Positions 9,263 through 18,933 of a stretch of DNA of 64,000 bases are shown one piece after another. Within the stretch, counting starts at the first letter, position 1. Each line of letters starts with the position of its first letter. A program made the position numbers and the translations under genes. The DNA lies in NCBI GenBank assembly GCA_046756445.1, contig JBHHWI010000002.1:1-64000 (forward strand), read 5' to 3'. The notes under the pieces were generated by a model that saw only the letters and a list, made by a program, of their open reading frames with translations, did no database searches and was not told where the DNA came from. The stretch is from JACZWL01 sp046756445. GTDB lineage: Bacteria > Pseudomonadota > Gammaproteobacteria > Steroidobacterales > Woeseiaceae.

Positions 9263-9753
9263 AACCGAAAGTCGGTATAATCATGGGATCCCGGTCCGAC
9301 TGGGAAACGATGCAACACAGCAGCGAGACGCTCGATACGCTCGGCATTTCATATGAAGTACGGGTCGTTTCCGCACATCGTACTCCTGATCAGTTGTTCG
9401 AATACGCGGAATCCGCCGCCGGCCGCGGCATTCAGGTAATCATTGCCGGCGCCGGCGGCGCCGCGCACCTGCCCGGGATGACGGCGTCGAAGACGTGCCT
9501 GCCGGTTCTCGGCGTGCCAATACAGTCAAGGGCCCTTCAGGGCATGGACTCGCTCTTGTCGATCGCCCAGATGCCGGCAGGCGTGCCGGTCGGCAGCATG
9601 GCGATCGGCAAGGCCGGCGCGATTAATGGCGCGCTGCTCGCGGCGGCGATTCTCGGCATCAACGACCAAACCGTCGCGGCCGCGCTCAGCGATTACCGGC
9701 GGGCGCAAACCAGCGCCGTCCTCGAAAACAACGATCCGCGATCCGAAGACTGA
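9259..9753 (+). CDS. purE: 5-(carboxyamino)imidazole ribonucleotide mutase
   Basis: PurE class I mutase that converts N5-CAIR into CAIR in purine synthesis. The 164-residue product has the family motifs [24 protein letters not shown] with the catalytic histidine, [17 protein letters not shown] and [20 protein letters not shown]. It overlaps darP by four bases and is followed after 11 bases by purK, which makes its substrate, so the two are probably co-transcribed. Confidence 0.97.
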   Translation: MKPKVGIIMGSRSDWETMQHSSETLDTLGISYEVRVVSAHRTPDQLFEYAESAAGRGIQVIIAGAGGAAHLPGMTASKTCLPVLGVPIQSRALQGMDSLLSIAQMPAGVPVGSMAIGKAGAINGALLAAAILGINDQTVAAALSDYRRAQTSAVLENNDPRSED

Positions 9754-9764
9754 TAACCAGGGCA

Positions 9765-10871
9765 ATGAGAATTGGAATTATCGGCGCCGGACAACTCGGC
9801 CAGATGCTCGGCCTCGCTGGCGAGCGCCTCGGCCTGTCGTTCACTTTTCTGGATCCCGCGCCCCGACCGCCGGCCGGCAGCATAGGTCCGGTCTTGAGTT
9901 TTCCGTTCGACAGCGACGCCGGGATTTCGCAACTCGCTGCCAGTGCGGACGTACTTACCTACGAATTCGAAAACGTTTCCGTCGATGCAATCGAGAGTAT
10001 CGCCGGCGACGCAACAGTCTTTCCGCCGACCGAAGCGCTGAGGATCGCGCAGGACCGGTTGAGCGAAAAGAGGCTGTTCGAAGAACTGGGAATTCCGGTA
10101 GCGTCATATGTCGCCGTCGACTCGGCGCAGGAGCTTCGCGAAGCCGTTCACGAGCTCGGCTATCCGGCAATACTGAAGACCAGGCGGATGGGGTATGACG
10201 GTAAAGGGCAGCGGCTGATACATGATGAGCCAGGCGTGACTACCTCATGGGAAGCGCTCGGCGGGCGGCCGGTGCTCGCCGAGCAATGGATAGCGTTCGA
10301 CCGCGAAGTGTCCGCAATTGGCGCTCGAAATATCAGCGGAGAGATTGCCGTTTATCCCATAACGGAGAACCACCATAGCGAGGGCATCCTGCGAACGTCC
10401 CGAGCGCCGGATGCATCGCAAGACATTGCTGATCACGCCAGAGACTACCTGACGCGGCTGCTCGAGCGTCTGCGTTATGTCGGTGTGCTTGCACTGGAAT
10501 TCTTCGTAAAGGGGAATCAGCTGTTCGCGAACGAATTCGCCCCGCGCGTCCACAACTCGGGGCACTGGACGATAGAGGGCGCAGCGACGAGTCAGTTCGA
10601 GAATCACCTTCGGGCTATTCTCGACATGCCGCTGGGCGACACATCGGCAGTCGCCCATGCCGGCATGATCAATCTGATCGGAACCATTCCGGCCGCAGCG
10701 GCCGGGGGAAGGCGCGGTTACCTGCATGATTATGGCAAGCAACCGAGACCCGGCCGCAAGCTGGGACATATCACGGTGCTGGCGGACAGCGCCCCGGAAC
10801 GCGACAGGGTACTGGCTGACATCAATCAGATTCTGATCGGCGAGGATGACCTGACAAGCGCCGTGCCATAG
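9765..10871 (+). CDS. purK: 5-(carboxyamino)imidazole ribonucleotide synthase
   Basis: ATP-grasp enzyme that carboxylates AIR with bicarbonate to give N5-CAIR, the PurE substrate. The 368-residue product starts with a Rossmann-like GIIGAGQLGQMLGLAG, carries the ATP-grasp lysine/glycine region YPAILKTRRMGYDGKGQ, and ends its active site with NEFAPRVHNSGHWTIEGA. The length is normal. It is preceded by purE. The next gene, an ATPase, starts 95 bases later, and that gap shows nothing clear. Confidence 0.97.
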   Translation: MRIGIIGAGQLGQMLGLAGERLGLSFTFLDPAPRPPAGSIGPVLSFPFDSDAGISQLAASADVLTYEFENVSVDAIESIAGDATVFPPTEALRIAQDRLSEKRLFEELGIPVASYVAVDSAQELREAVHELGYPAILKTRRMGYDGKGQRLIHDEPGVTTSWEALGGRPVLAEQWIAFDREVSAIGARNISGEIAVYPITENHHSEGILRTSRAPDASQDIADHARDYLTRLLERLRYVGVLALEFFVKGNQLFANEFAPRVHNSGHWTIEGAATSQFENHLRAILDMPLGDTSAVAHAGMINLIGTIPAAAAGGRRGYLHDYGKQPRPGRKLGHITVLADSAPERDRVLADINQILIGEDDLTSAVP

Positions 10872-10966
10872 CCCGAGGCACTGCAAACAGAGTAAACTGA
10901 ACAGATTCGCTGTCGCTCTTGCGGGCGAACAAGCAAAAGGTCTCCGGATTCCGACAAATAACTCGA

Positions 10967-12184
10967 ATGTCCTACCTAGAGCACTTCAAATTGAACGAGC
11001 AGCCGTTTCGGCTTACACCGGATCCGGAGTTTGTCTACTGGAGCAAACAGCACGCCCGAGCCAAGGCGTACATGGAATCGACGATCTGGCTGGCGGATGG
11101 TTTTGTGGTCATTACCGGCGATATCGGATCGGGAAAAACCACGCTGCTGCAATCTTTCTTGAGCGAACTCCCGGACGACATCGTCTATGCAATAGTCTCA
11201 CAGACCCAGCTCAAGCCGACTCAGTTTCTACAGGCCGTGCTTGCAGAGTTCGGCTTCAAACCGTTCAAAAAGCGCAAGGTCGAACTGCTCGACATGCTCA
11301 ATATGTTCCTCATCGAGCAGTATTCGAACGGCAAAAAGGTAATACTCATCGTCGATGAAGCACAGAACCTGAGCAAGAAAGTGCTCGAAGAGATACGCTT
11401 GCTGTCCGGCATCGAAACACACAAGGAAAAGACGCTCAGAATCATTCTTGCCGGTCAGCCTGAACTCAAGGAAACCCTGGATTCGGCCAGACTGAGACAG
11501 CTCGTTCAGCGCATCAGATTACGCTTTCATATCGGCCCGTTGGACCACCGGGAGATGCGCGAATACATCGAACACCGGCTGAAGATTGCGGGCAGGGGGA
11601 AGAACGACCTGATCGCGGAGGGTGTGTTCCCGTTGATTCACCGCTACACCGGTGGCGTTCCCCGATTGATCAACACGCTTTGTGATACGGCCCTGCTATG
11701 TGCTTTCGCTGAAGACAAGAAAACTGTGGATACGGAGGACGTGAATTCGGCAATCGATGAGCTGAACTGGAAAGAGTATGAATCCGTTACCGGAACCTAT
11801 CCCCAGGTGCCACAGCTTGCCTCTGCCAAGGGCGAACCCAGCTACCTTACGCATATCGAGGTTCGAAATGACGGCGAAACGCTGTCGGAACATCTGCTCG
11901 AAGCCGGGCGGGCGGTCGTCGGCCGGTCGTCAGACAATGAGATTTACATCAAGAGCAAGTTTGTCAGTCGACACCATGCACAGTTCATCTCCGACGACTT
12001 CGGTTGCACGATCGAAGATCTGCAAAGCACCAACGGCGTATTTGTCGGCGAGAATCGCGTCATGAAGTACTTGCTCAAAGACGGCGACGTAGTCTCAATG
12101 GGATTGCACGAACTTGTCTATACGGACCTCAGAAAGTCCGGCAGCGACGAGGAAGACGCGCCCGCCAGGGAAAAACAGGGTTAG
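10967..12184 (+). CDS. ExeA/GspA-type AAA ATPase fused to an FHA domain
   Basis: The first 265 residues are an ExeA-like AAA ATPase: MSYLEHFKLNEQPFRLTPDP start, Walker A GDIGSGKTT (51-59), Walker B ILIVDEAQ (126-133), a sensor-type LAGQPEL, and a C-terminal helical lid with GGVPRLINTLCD. Residues about 296-386 form a forkhead-associated domain with the phosphothreonine-binding residues in VVGR, SRHH and STNG. ExeA-type ATPases help build secretion or pilus machinery through cell-wall contacts. The FHA tail suggests control by Thr phosphorylation. A leftward TTG start would add 16 residues; the ATG at 10967 fits family starts. No secretion genes are adjacent, so the partner is unknown. Confidence 0.88.
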   Translation: MSYLEHFKLNEQPFRLTPDPEFVYWSKQHARAKAYMESTIWLADGFVVITGDIGSGKTTLLQSFLSELPDDIVYAIVSQTQLKPTQFLQAVLAEFGFKPFKKRKVELLDMLNMFLIEQYSNGKKVILIVDEAQNLSKKVLEEIRLLSGIETHKEKTLRIILAGQPELKETLDSARLRQLVQRIRLRFHIGPLDHREMREYIEHRLKIAGRGKNDLIAEGVFPLIHRYTGGVPRLINTLCDTALLCAFAEDKKTVDTEDVNSAIDELNWKEYESVTGTYPQVPQLASAKGEPSYLTHIEVRNDGETLSEHLLEAGRAVVGRSSDNEIYIKSKFVSRHHAQFISDDFGCTIEDLQSTNGVFVGENRVMKYLLKDGDVVSMGLHELVYTDLRKSGSDEEDAPAREKQG

Positions 12185-12189
12185 GCGAT

Positions 12190-12411
12190 CTACGGTACGT
12201 CCTGGCTCTGACTGGCGCGCCGGTCTTGATCGCGATGATCACGACGCTTCAGCCAAACGACCAGTCCGGCCACCAGGCACATCAAACCGACCACAAAACA
12301 AATCGTTGGCCAGTACCAATGATTCAGATACATCGACGCGCCCAGCGAAATGGCGCCGACCACCAGATAAAAATACGGCAGGCTTTCGTAGATTGGTTTG
12401 GACACCCACAT
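12190..12411 (-). CDS. Small two-helix membrane protein of unknown function
   Basis: A 73-residue product with two hydrophobic helices (about residues 12-29 and 33-53) followed by a charged, Arg/Asp-rich tail. It converges on the ATPase-FHA gene, with stop codons five bases apart. AAGGG precedes the ATG by about eight bases. I do not recognise the family. The clear transmembrane pattern and ribosome-binding site favour a real gene. Confidence 0.6.
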   Translation of the reverse strand: MWVSKPIYESLPYFYLVVGAISLGASMYLNHWYWPTICFVVGLMCLVAGLVVWLKRRDHRDQDRRASQSQDVP

Positions 12412-12512
12412 AACGTGTCCCTTGTCATTTCAGCCCGAATATTTTGCTTCGCGCGCGCGTATTAGTCCAGCGCGAGAAGCTGGTGTCTAAGTACCTGTTT
12501 GTGAAAGGTTAT

Positions 12513-12683
12513 TTACGAACGGCGAAATGTAATCAAACGGATCAATCTCGACAGAATCGAGTCAGTCAGGCCGTCTACCGCCAGATCCGGTTCGACGTTC
12601 CTGTCATCCTGGTGAAATCCCTGAACGAAGCGCCGGGATGCCGCATCCATATCCTGTTCCGTAATGGTGTTTTCCAACCCCAT
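12513..12683 (-). CDS. 56-residue protein with a near-perfect Shine-Dalgarno
   Basis: A short minus-strand gene starts with ATG at 12683, preceded by AAGGAGGTGCAGCC, i.e. an AAGGAGGT core at ideal spacing, and ends TAA at 12513. The product is acidic in its first half (MGLENTITEQDMDAAS), then has LAVDGLTDSILSRLIRLI near a basic C terminus (FRRS), probably an amphipathic helix. No family is recognised and no known domain is apparent. The exceptional ribosome-binding site argues for efficient translation. It stands alone between a small membrane gene and tldD, flanked by copies of the AGCCCGAATATT repeat. Confidence 0.6.
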   Translation of the reverse strand: MGLENTITEQDMDAASRRFVQGFHQDDRNVEPDLAVDGLTDSILSRLIRLITFRRS

Positions 12684-12775
12684 GGCTGCACCTCCTTGTG
12701 AGATCGCGACTCTACCGGAGACATGAGGCGGATGCAGTGAAACGAATCACAGGATGCAGCGATATGACATAAGCC

Positions 12776-12813
12776 AGCCCGAATATTGCACCAGTTGGCG
12801 CATTATTCGGGCT
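12776..12813. repeat. Long hairpin at the end of tldD, with a third half-copy upstream of the small membrane gene
   Basis: AGCCCGAATA (12776-12785) and TATTCGGGCT (12804-12813) are perfect inverse arms. Inside them GCGCC and GGTGC (minus-strand reading) can pair around AACT, giving a nearly continuous 15-bp stem. The right arm overlaps the tldD stop codon. There is no run of T after it on either strand, so it is not a classical intrinsic terminator. AGCCCGAATATT recurs as a direct copy at 12432-12443. Confidence 0.55.
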
Positions 12814-14254
12814 AAACGGTCCCGCCGATAGTAAGCTGGTCGATTTTGAGCGTTGGCTGGCCGACGCCGACGGGCACGGACTGTCCCTCCTTCCCGCAGG
12901 TACCCACGCCACTGTCCAGTTGCAGGTCCGTGCCGACCATGGAGATCTGGCCCAGCACGTCGGGGCCGTCACCGATGAGCATTGCACCTTTTACCGGCGT
13001 GGTCAGTTTGCCTTTTTCGATGAGATAGGCTTCATTCGCGGAGAACACGAATTTTCCAGACGTGATGTCGACCTGGCCGCCACGGAAATTCGGTGCGTAA
13101 ATACCCTTGTCGACCGACGCAATAATCTCATCCGGGTCGTGCTCACCCGCCAGCATGTAGGTATTGGTCATGCGCGGCATCGGAAGATGGGCAAATGACT
13201 CCCTGCGGCCGTTGCCAGTCGGCGCGACGCCCATCAGGCGCGCGTTTAGCTTGTCCTGCATGTAGCCGCGCAGGATGCCATTTTCGACCAGTACGTTGTA
13301 CTGACCCGGCGTGCCCTCGTCATCGACGGCGAGCGACCCGCGACGGTTCTCCAGTGTGCCGTCGTCGACGATCGTGCAATGCTTTGACGCCACCCGCTCG
13401 CCAATCCGTCCACTGAATGCGGAAGTCCCCTTGCGGTTGAAATCGCCTTCCAGACCGTGACCGACGGCCTCATGAAGGAGAATGCCCGGCCAGCCCGGAC
13501 CGAGGACTACCGGCATCATGCCTGCCGGCGCCGGCACCGCGTCCAGCTGCACGGCGGCCTGGCGGACGGCTTCCCGGGCGTATTCCATCGGCAGATCGCT
13601 GTCGAGGAAGTATTTCAGATCGGCCCTCGCGCCGCCGCCGGCGTAACCCTGTTCGCGCCGCCCGTCTTGCTCAATGACGACACTCACGTTCAGCCTGACC
13701 AGCGGCCGGACGTCCGCGGCAAGCGTTCCGTCCGAAGCTGCGACCAGTACCAGGTCGTGACTGCTGCTCAAGCCTATGATGACCTGCTCGATACGCTCGT
13801 CCAGCTCGCGGGTGTGCTTGTCCAGCTCTCCGATCAGGGCCGTCTTTTGCTCGTCCCTGATACTCGCGATCGGGTCGTCTGCCGCATACAGCTCCTGCCG
13901 CTTGCCCCGTGACCATGCCTGCACGGCATTGGTCCGGCCCTGCCGTGAAATCGCTCGCGCGGCACCGGCGGCCCGCTCGAGCGCCGGCAGCAACAGCTCG
14001 TCGGAGTAGGCAAAGCCGGTCTTGTCACCGCTCACGGCGCGCACACCGACGCCCTGATCCAGGCTGAAGCTGCCGGCTTTGATGATGCCGTCCTCCACCG
14101 TCCAGCTCTCCTGACGGCTCACCTGAAAATACAGGTCCGCGGTGTCTATCTCCCGGGTCATGATCGCCGCGAGCGCATTACTCAGGTGCCGTTCCTCGAG
14201 ACCCGCCGGTATCAGTACGCGGGACATCACCGTATCGATTGCGTTGGCGCTCAT
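12812..14254 (-). CDS. tldD: Metalloprotease TldD
   Basis: Catalytic subunit of the TldD/TldE protease. The 480-residue product contains the zinc motif [11 protein letters not shown] (HExxxH), the N-terminal [19 protein letters not shown] and [11 protein letters not shown] blocks, and the C-terminal [18 protein letters not shown] and [12 protein letters not shown] blocks. The ATG at 14254 overlaps the TGA of the upstream nitrilase gene (ATGA), indicating translational coupling. The order yhdP-nit-tldD is conserved in gammaproteobacteria; its partner pmbA is at 7.4-8.7 kb. Confidence 0.97.
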   Translation of the reverse strand: MSANAIDTVMSRVLIPAGLEERHLSNALAAIMTREIDTADLYFQVSRQESWTVEDGIIKAGSFSLDQGVGVRAVSGDKTGFAYSDELLLPALERAAGAARAISRQGRTNAVQAWSRGKRQELYAADDPIASIRDEQKTALIGELDKHTRELDERIEQVIIGLSSSHDLVLVAASDGTLAADVRPLVRLNVSVVIEQDGRREQGYAGGGARADLKYFLDSDLPMEYAREAVRQAAVQLDAVPAPAGMMPVVLGPGWPGILLHEAVGHGLEGDFNRKGTSAFSGRIGERVASKHCTIVDDGTLENRRGSLAVDDEGTPGQYNVLVENGILRGYMQDKLNARLMGVAPTGNGRRESFAHLPMPRMTNTYMLAGEHDPDEIIASVDKGIYAPNFRGGQVDITSGKFVFSANEAYLIEKGKLTTPVKGAMLIGDGPDVLGQISMVGTDLQLDSGVGTCGKEGQSVPVGVGQPTLKIDQLTIGGTV

Positions 14255-15081
14255 TTGAATACTCTGTGATCTATCGCCGGAAACTCCCTGCGCAGTTTTT
14301 CCGGCAGCTCGGGGTCCGTTTCTGCCGAGATGACGCAATCGCCATCCGGTGCCTCCGCAAGGATGCGGCCCCAGGGGTCGATAATCAACGAGTGCCCATA
14401 CGTCGATCTGCCGTCCGGATGCCGGCCATATTGCGCCGGGGCGATGACGTACGCGAGATTTTCAATTGCGCGGGCTCTCAGCAGCGTATGCCAGTGCGCC
14501 GTCCCGGTAACGAACGTAAAAGCCGCCGGTACCGACAGCACGACAGCGCCCATCTCGACCAGTTTCCGGAAGAGTTCCGGAAACCTCAAGTCGTAACAGA
14601 TAGAGAGCCCCAGGCAGCCGGCGGGTGTTTCACAGACCACGAGCTCGTCACCGGGCAGCATGCTGGCCGACTCCCTGTAGTGCTCGTCGCGATCAGGCAG
14701 ACAGACGTCGAACATGTGGATCTTGCGATAAATGTCGCGGGTGCGCCCTTGCGGATCGACGACGAGCGTCGCGCCGTAGTAGCGTCCGCCGTCCGGCGAT
14801 TTCAGGGGAATACTCCCGGAGACAATCCAGAGACGGTAGTCGCGCGCGGCAACGCTCAGGAATTCCTGGATCGGACCGTCTCCGGTGTCTTCCGCCAGTC
14901 GCAGCCGGTCTTCGGTCCGGGCACCCATGAACGGAAAGTTTTCCGGCAGTGCAGCCAGGACGCAGTCGTCGCCAGCGGCTCTGGCCAGCAAGCGGTCGGC
15001 GAGTTCGAGGTTCTTGTGCAGATCGTCGCCGCTGTTCATCTGAACCGCGGCAACGCCGACAGATTCGCTACTGCTGGACAC
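14251..15081 (-). CDS. Nitrilase-superfamily amidohydrolase (NIT1-like, probable deaminated-glutathione amidase)
   Basis: The 276-residue protein shows the catalytic triad of the carbon-nitrogen hydrolase superfamily: Glu in LPENFPF (about 47), Lys in YRKIHMFD (about 119) and Cys in [13 protein letters not shown] (about 160). The HMFD and YDLRFPEL motifs place it in the NIT1 branch, whose members hydrolyse deaminated glutathione as metabolite repair. It overlaps yhdP by 14 bases and tldD by 4 bases, so the three genes form one transcription unit. Confidence 0.9.
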   Translation of the reverse strand: MSSSSESVGVAAVQMNSGDDLHKNLELADRLLARAAGDDCVLAALPENFPFMGARTEDRLRLAEDTGDGPIQEFLSVAARDYRLWIVSGSIPLKSPDGGRYYGATLVVDPQGRTRDIYRKIHMFDVCLPDRDEHYRESASMLPGDELVVCETPAGCLGLSICYDLRFPELFRKLVEMGAVVLSVPAAFTFVTGTAHWHTLLRARAIENLAYVIAPAQYGRHPDGRSTYGHSLIIDPWGRILAEAPDGDCVISAETDPELPEKLRREFPAIDHRVFK

Positions 15082-18000
15082 GCTGTTCCGACTCGTGCTG
15101 GCAGCCGGCCTGCTCGTAGGCTGCCGCGAACTGATCGGCGTTCGCCACTTCGATTGCGGGCTCGTCCCAGGAACCGTCGATGCTGTAATAGATCTGACCC
15201 ATCTCCTGCAAGGGCTTCTTGAAAATCTGCGAGAAGATCAATAACGCCGCAGCCACCTGGGGCCCGGCAATGACAGCGCCGACGACGGGTAGCGTGTCGC
15301 CGACGCTCGCGCTGACTATTGCGGTCTGGCTGTAGTCGCGCGCTGCCAGTCCGGCCCTGCCGATAATGCCGATATCCGCGGCCGGACCCTTCAGTGTCAG
15401 ATCACAGGTATAGCTATCACCACGGTCGACGCGAAAGTTACCCGTGATTTCGTCAAACCCGAATCCCTTTGCGAATACGTCGCGAAAATCGAGCGACAGT
15501 CGCCTCGGCAGGGCGACGACGCTCATCAGGCCGAAGACGCGGCCCGCCCCCGGTTCGACTTCGTCAAGTTGTCCCGACCCGAGGCGAATCCCGATGTTGC
15601 CGCTGAGATCAGCGAGAAGGCCTTCGCGTGGCCCACCCGGCCAGCTCACGTCGATGTCGATCTCCATATCCCGTCCGACGACGCCCGGCTCATAATTCAG
15701 ACGCTCCGTGGTTTTTTCGATATCGGTGCTGACCAGTTTCCCGGTAAGGTAACTTCGGTCGTCGGCGACATCGTCAGTTTCGCTTACCCATCGCCCGGCC
15801 CCGTCTAATTCAAAACTTTCGTCCCTGGTGGTAATGCTGGTCGATTCGAGGCCCCTGCCGGTTCGCTCGAAATCGGCTTCGAGTGAACCGAAGAAGCGCT
15901 GCCCCAGCGCGAACTCGGCAGCCTTTATGGAAATAGGCGGAAGTGTGCGTGGATCGGCGGGATTGCGGTCCGGTTCGTCGTCGTCATCCCCCGGCAGAAT
16001 CAGTTTTTCCATGTCGACCACGAGCGGCTGGCCGCCCGAAAAATCGTACGGCACGACGACCGAACCGGCGGCCTGTTCGCCATCGACCTCCACAAGCCAC
16101 TCCTTCGCACCGCGGTCAACCCGGACCCTGTGCCGGGAAAAGTGCTGCCCCACCGCGTACAAATCATCGATCGTGAGGTCTATCGAACGTATCCGCTCGC
16201 CGAATCCGGGGCCGCTGGAATCTTCCGGCGCCGTGTCCAGCCAGTCCGCCAGCCGGACTTCAGGCGTTTCGCCGACGATGTGCAGGCCACGGGTCTCCGC
16301 TTCCGTCAACTTCCCGCCACCGACCGCGATGATTCCCCGGTCAAAATCCCAGTGTTCCCCCTCCTTGCGAAAGCTTGCTTGCCATTTGATCCTCTCCCCG
16401 AACTCACCGAAAGAATCGATGCGGTCACGCTCCGGAAACTCGACGTGCACCGATAGCGGCCGGGCCTCATCGGATGCTTTGCCGACGGGTGCCGGGGCTT
16501 CCAGACCCAGGCCCTCGAGGTCCGTTTCAATTGCAATGTGCACGGGCTGGGGGTTTTCCATCTTTCCCCGGGGAAACAGGATTCGGGCAGCGTATGGCGT
16601 CGAGCCTTGTAGCCGCCCGCTGAGTGGCAGCCCGAGATCGTCGACCAGGCCTTCAGCCGTTGCGCTGCCGGTCGCTGACACGATGACGGAGTGCCGCGGC
16701 AGATCCTCGGCGGCGCGGCTTACATCGATGCTGACCGGCTCGCCGAGAAAGCGCGAAGTCAGCATCTCGGTCCGGATGCTGTCCCTGGTTACGGTAACGA
16801 GACCGGTGAGCTCCGTAACGGGCGGCGCGAAGCCGTCGATGCTCAAGCGGCCGTCATCGGTGCGAATGTTGGTCGTGAACGTGTAGTTCGTCTTATCTCT
16901 GATGGGATAACGCAACTGCAGGTCGAACGATGCCACACCCTCCACCTGTACCCGGTCGAGCTGACCGCCGAAGACCCTGGAAATCGGACTGTTCATCGAC
17001 AGCTGACGCAGGGCCTCGAGGGTGCTGGCCGAATAAGCATCGATGGTCAGGATTGGATCTTTCATGTTGGCAATTTCGACCCGCGCGTCTACCGTATTGT
17101 TGCCGAGCATGTTTGCGGTGTTGTGCTCGGAGTAGAGCCGCGTGTTCTCGATGAGGATATCCGCGCTGATCTGTCCGACCGTAGGCCATTTCGGGTTGAA
17201 ATTCAGAATACCGTCTTCGACGTGCGCCTCGAGGCGCAGCGTTCCCTCACCGCCCTCGAAGGGAAACTTGTCGAGTGGCCCGGTAATCCGTATCGTCCCG
17301 CGTGGCACGCGGCCCGCTACCAGTGCCCTCTCATACCACGCGTACAGCGTCGGTTTCATGACCTTTGCGGGCAGATAACGCGGTACTGCCGAGACGTCGG
17401 TCATGCTCCAGTTGCTGACGAAGTCGATCAGCGGCGAGCCTGCCCCCGAGGGCAGACTTACCTGAAGGCTGCTCCTGGAATCGAGGTCTGCATTCCTGAT
17501 GCGGACGCTGTCGGACAGGATGATCGTGCTGTCGGCGCTGCGACGCCAGATGACGGTGCCGATCGCATCGTCAAATACGATGGGTTCGGCGAGCACCTGC
17601 GGCACATCCAGTCGCAGGTCTCTTGACTCGATCTCGAGCCGCCCGCCGGAACGGTCCGCGCGCACCTGGCCGCTAAAGCCGGCTACGCCGGGCCAATCGT
17701 CTCTTGCGCGGATTGCGGCCTCCTCCAGTTCGGCCGATACATCGAATCGAACCGAGTCGGATCCGAGGTCCGCGAGCCGTAACTCCAGCCCATGCACCAT
17801 GCCGCCTGGTGCCAGGGCATCGAGCATCGATCTCTCCCTCTCCGGCAGCCAGGGGCTCAGTAATTTCAGGTTGTCGAGGTTGATGAACGATGCGCGGGCA
17901 TCGACTGCCTGAACCCCGCCGGCACCATCGTTGACCACATCGGCTCGCAGAGACGAGCTCGGCCATTCTCCGGCGGACGCCTGGAGTCTGAAATTGTCTG

Positions 18001-18928
18001 CCGCCAACAACCAGCCCCCCTGGTCTTTCGCAAACTCGAACCTGCCTCGAATGTCGAACGGTACGGCACCGGGCACGTCGGCGGCCGCGAGGTCAGTGAC
18101 AACCAGGTTCCCGGTGGCGCTCCGGATCCCGTCCCGCGAGCGCTCCAGCCAGAGACTCAGGTCGGCCCGGCCGGAGCCAATGTGTGGCCATGCCGGTGAC
18201 TGAAAGCGCGTCCAGCCACTCATTTCAAGGGACCTGCCCTCGACAAAAAACTGCCAGGTGCCGTTATCCGCCGATTCGGCGAGGCGCCTGGCGGCCGATA
18301 CGTCCAGCCGCTCACCGAGCTCGTCCGGCAGATCGACAGACAATTCGATACCGAGCTGAACCTCGTCGCGCCGTATCTGTACGCTGTCGACGGTCAATTC
18401 CAGTGCCTGCTCGGCCCCCGGCGGCCAATAGTCCAGGACGATGTTTCGCCCGATGACATTCACCGGCCGGCCGCCGACTTCCGGCAATTCCTTCCTGAAC
18501 CCGACCAATTCTTCCAGTTCCACGCCCTGCAACAGCCAGCTACCGTGCCCGTCCTGGCGTAGTTCAAGACTCGTATCGGTCAGCAGCACGCGATCGACGA
18601 CCAGCTCGCGGTCGACGAGCAAGCGCATGAGTCCGACGCCGACGCTGAGTTCGTTCACGCTGAAAAGGCTGTCCGAGCCGTCTGCCCGGATGAGTTCGGC
18701 GTTGTAGAAGTTGATCTCCGGCCCGCTCAGGCGCCAGCGTGCGTTCATGCCGGCGAAGTCGACCTGCATGCCCACTGCCGCGCTTGCCCAGGCCTTTATC
18801 TCCTCCTGGTATTCCGGAAGTCGCGGCAACATGAGCCGAAACAGTCCGACCGCAACCGCAAGAAGAATGACCACGGCCGCCAGAGAGTAGGCGAGGTATT
18901 TGGCCAGTCTTTGTAGCAGCTCTCTCAT
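15068..18928 (-). CDS. yhdP: YhdP family AsmA-like envelope protein
   Basis: A 1286-residue protein with one N-terminal membrane helix (about residues 12-34) and a very long periplasmic region rich in beta strands. It belongs to the AsmA-like group, proposed to bridge the inner and outer membranes and move phospholipids outward. Recognisable blocks include WRLSGPEINFYNAELI near the N terminus, LPAKVMKPTLYAWYERALVAGRVPRG-type text in the middle, and GAVIAGPQVAAALLIFSQIFKKPL near the end. The length is typical. It starts six bases after the rng stop and overlaps the nitrilase gene. Confidence 0.93.
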   Translation of the reverse strand: MRELLQRLAKYLAYSLAAVVILLAVAVGLFRLMLPRLPEYQEEIKAWASAAVGMQVDFAGMNARWRLSGPEINFYNAELIRADGSDSLFSVNELSVGVGLMRLLVDRELVVDRVLLTDTSLELRQDGHGSWLLQGVELEELVGFRKELPEVGGRPVNVIGRNIVLDYWPPGAEQALELTVDSVQIRRDEVQLGIELSVDLPDELGERLDVSAARRLAESADNGTWQFFVEGRSLEMSGWTRFQSPAWPHIGSGRADLSLWLERSRDGIRSATGNLVVTDLAAADVPGAVPFDIRGRFEFAKDQGGWLLAADNFRLQASAGEWPSSSLRADVVNDGAGGVQAVDARASFINLDNLKLLSPWLPERERSMLDALAPGGMVHGLELRLADLGSDSVRFDVSAELEEAAIRARDDWPGVAGFSGQVRADRSGGRLEIESRDLRLDVPQVLAEPIVFDDAIGTVIWRRSADSTIILSDSVRIRNADLDSRSSLQVSLPSGAGSPLIDFVSNWSMTDVSAVPRYLPAKVMKPTLYAWYERALVAGRVPRGTIRITGPLDKFPFEGGEGTLRLEAHVEDGILNFNPKWPTVGQISADILIENTRLYSEHNTANMLGNNTVDARVEIANMKDPILTIDAYSASTLEALRQLSMNSPISRVFGGQLDRVQVEGVASFDLQLRYPIRDKTNYTFTTNIRTDDGRLSIDGFAPPVTELTGLVTVTRDSIRTEMLTSRFLGEPVSIDVSRAAEDLPRHSVIVSATGSATAEGLVDDLGLPLSGRLQGSTPYAARILFPRGKMENPQPVHIAIETDLEGLGLEAPAPVGKASDEARPLSVHVEFPERDRIDSFGEFGERIKWQASFRKEGEHWDFDRGIIAVGGGKLTEAETRGLHIVGETPEVRLADWLDTAPEDSSGPGFGERIRSIDLTIDDLYAVGQHFSRHRVRVDRGAKEWLVEVDGEQAAGSVVVPYDFSGGQPLVVDMEKLILPGDDDDEPDRNPADPRTLPPISIKAAEFALGQRFFGSLEADFERTGRGLESTSITTRDESFELDGAGRWVSETDDVADDRSYLTGKLVSTDIEKTTERLNYEPGVVGRDMEIDIDVSWPGGPREGLLADLSGNIGIRLGSGQLDEVEPGAGRVFGLMSVVALPRRLSLDFRDVFAKGFGFDEITGNFRVDRGDSYTCDLTLKGPAADIGIIGRAGLAARDYSQTAIVSASVGDTLPVVGAVIAGPQVAAALLIFSQIFKKPLQEMGQIYYSIDGSWDEPAIEVANADQFAAAYEQAGCQHESEQRVQQ

Positions 18929-18933
18929 GGGCG

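Noticed and set aside
10967..12184. PEP-CTERM/exosortase locus ATPase
   Set aside because: The ATPase resembles those found in such loci, but no exosortase, PEP-CTERM or polysaccharide gene is nearby.
14239..17626. Open frames of over 300 codons on the plus strand
   Set aside because: They are antisense shadows of the nitrilase and yhdP genes; the proteins show no recognisable motif and are Arg/Pro/Ser-biased.
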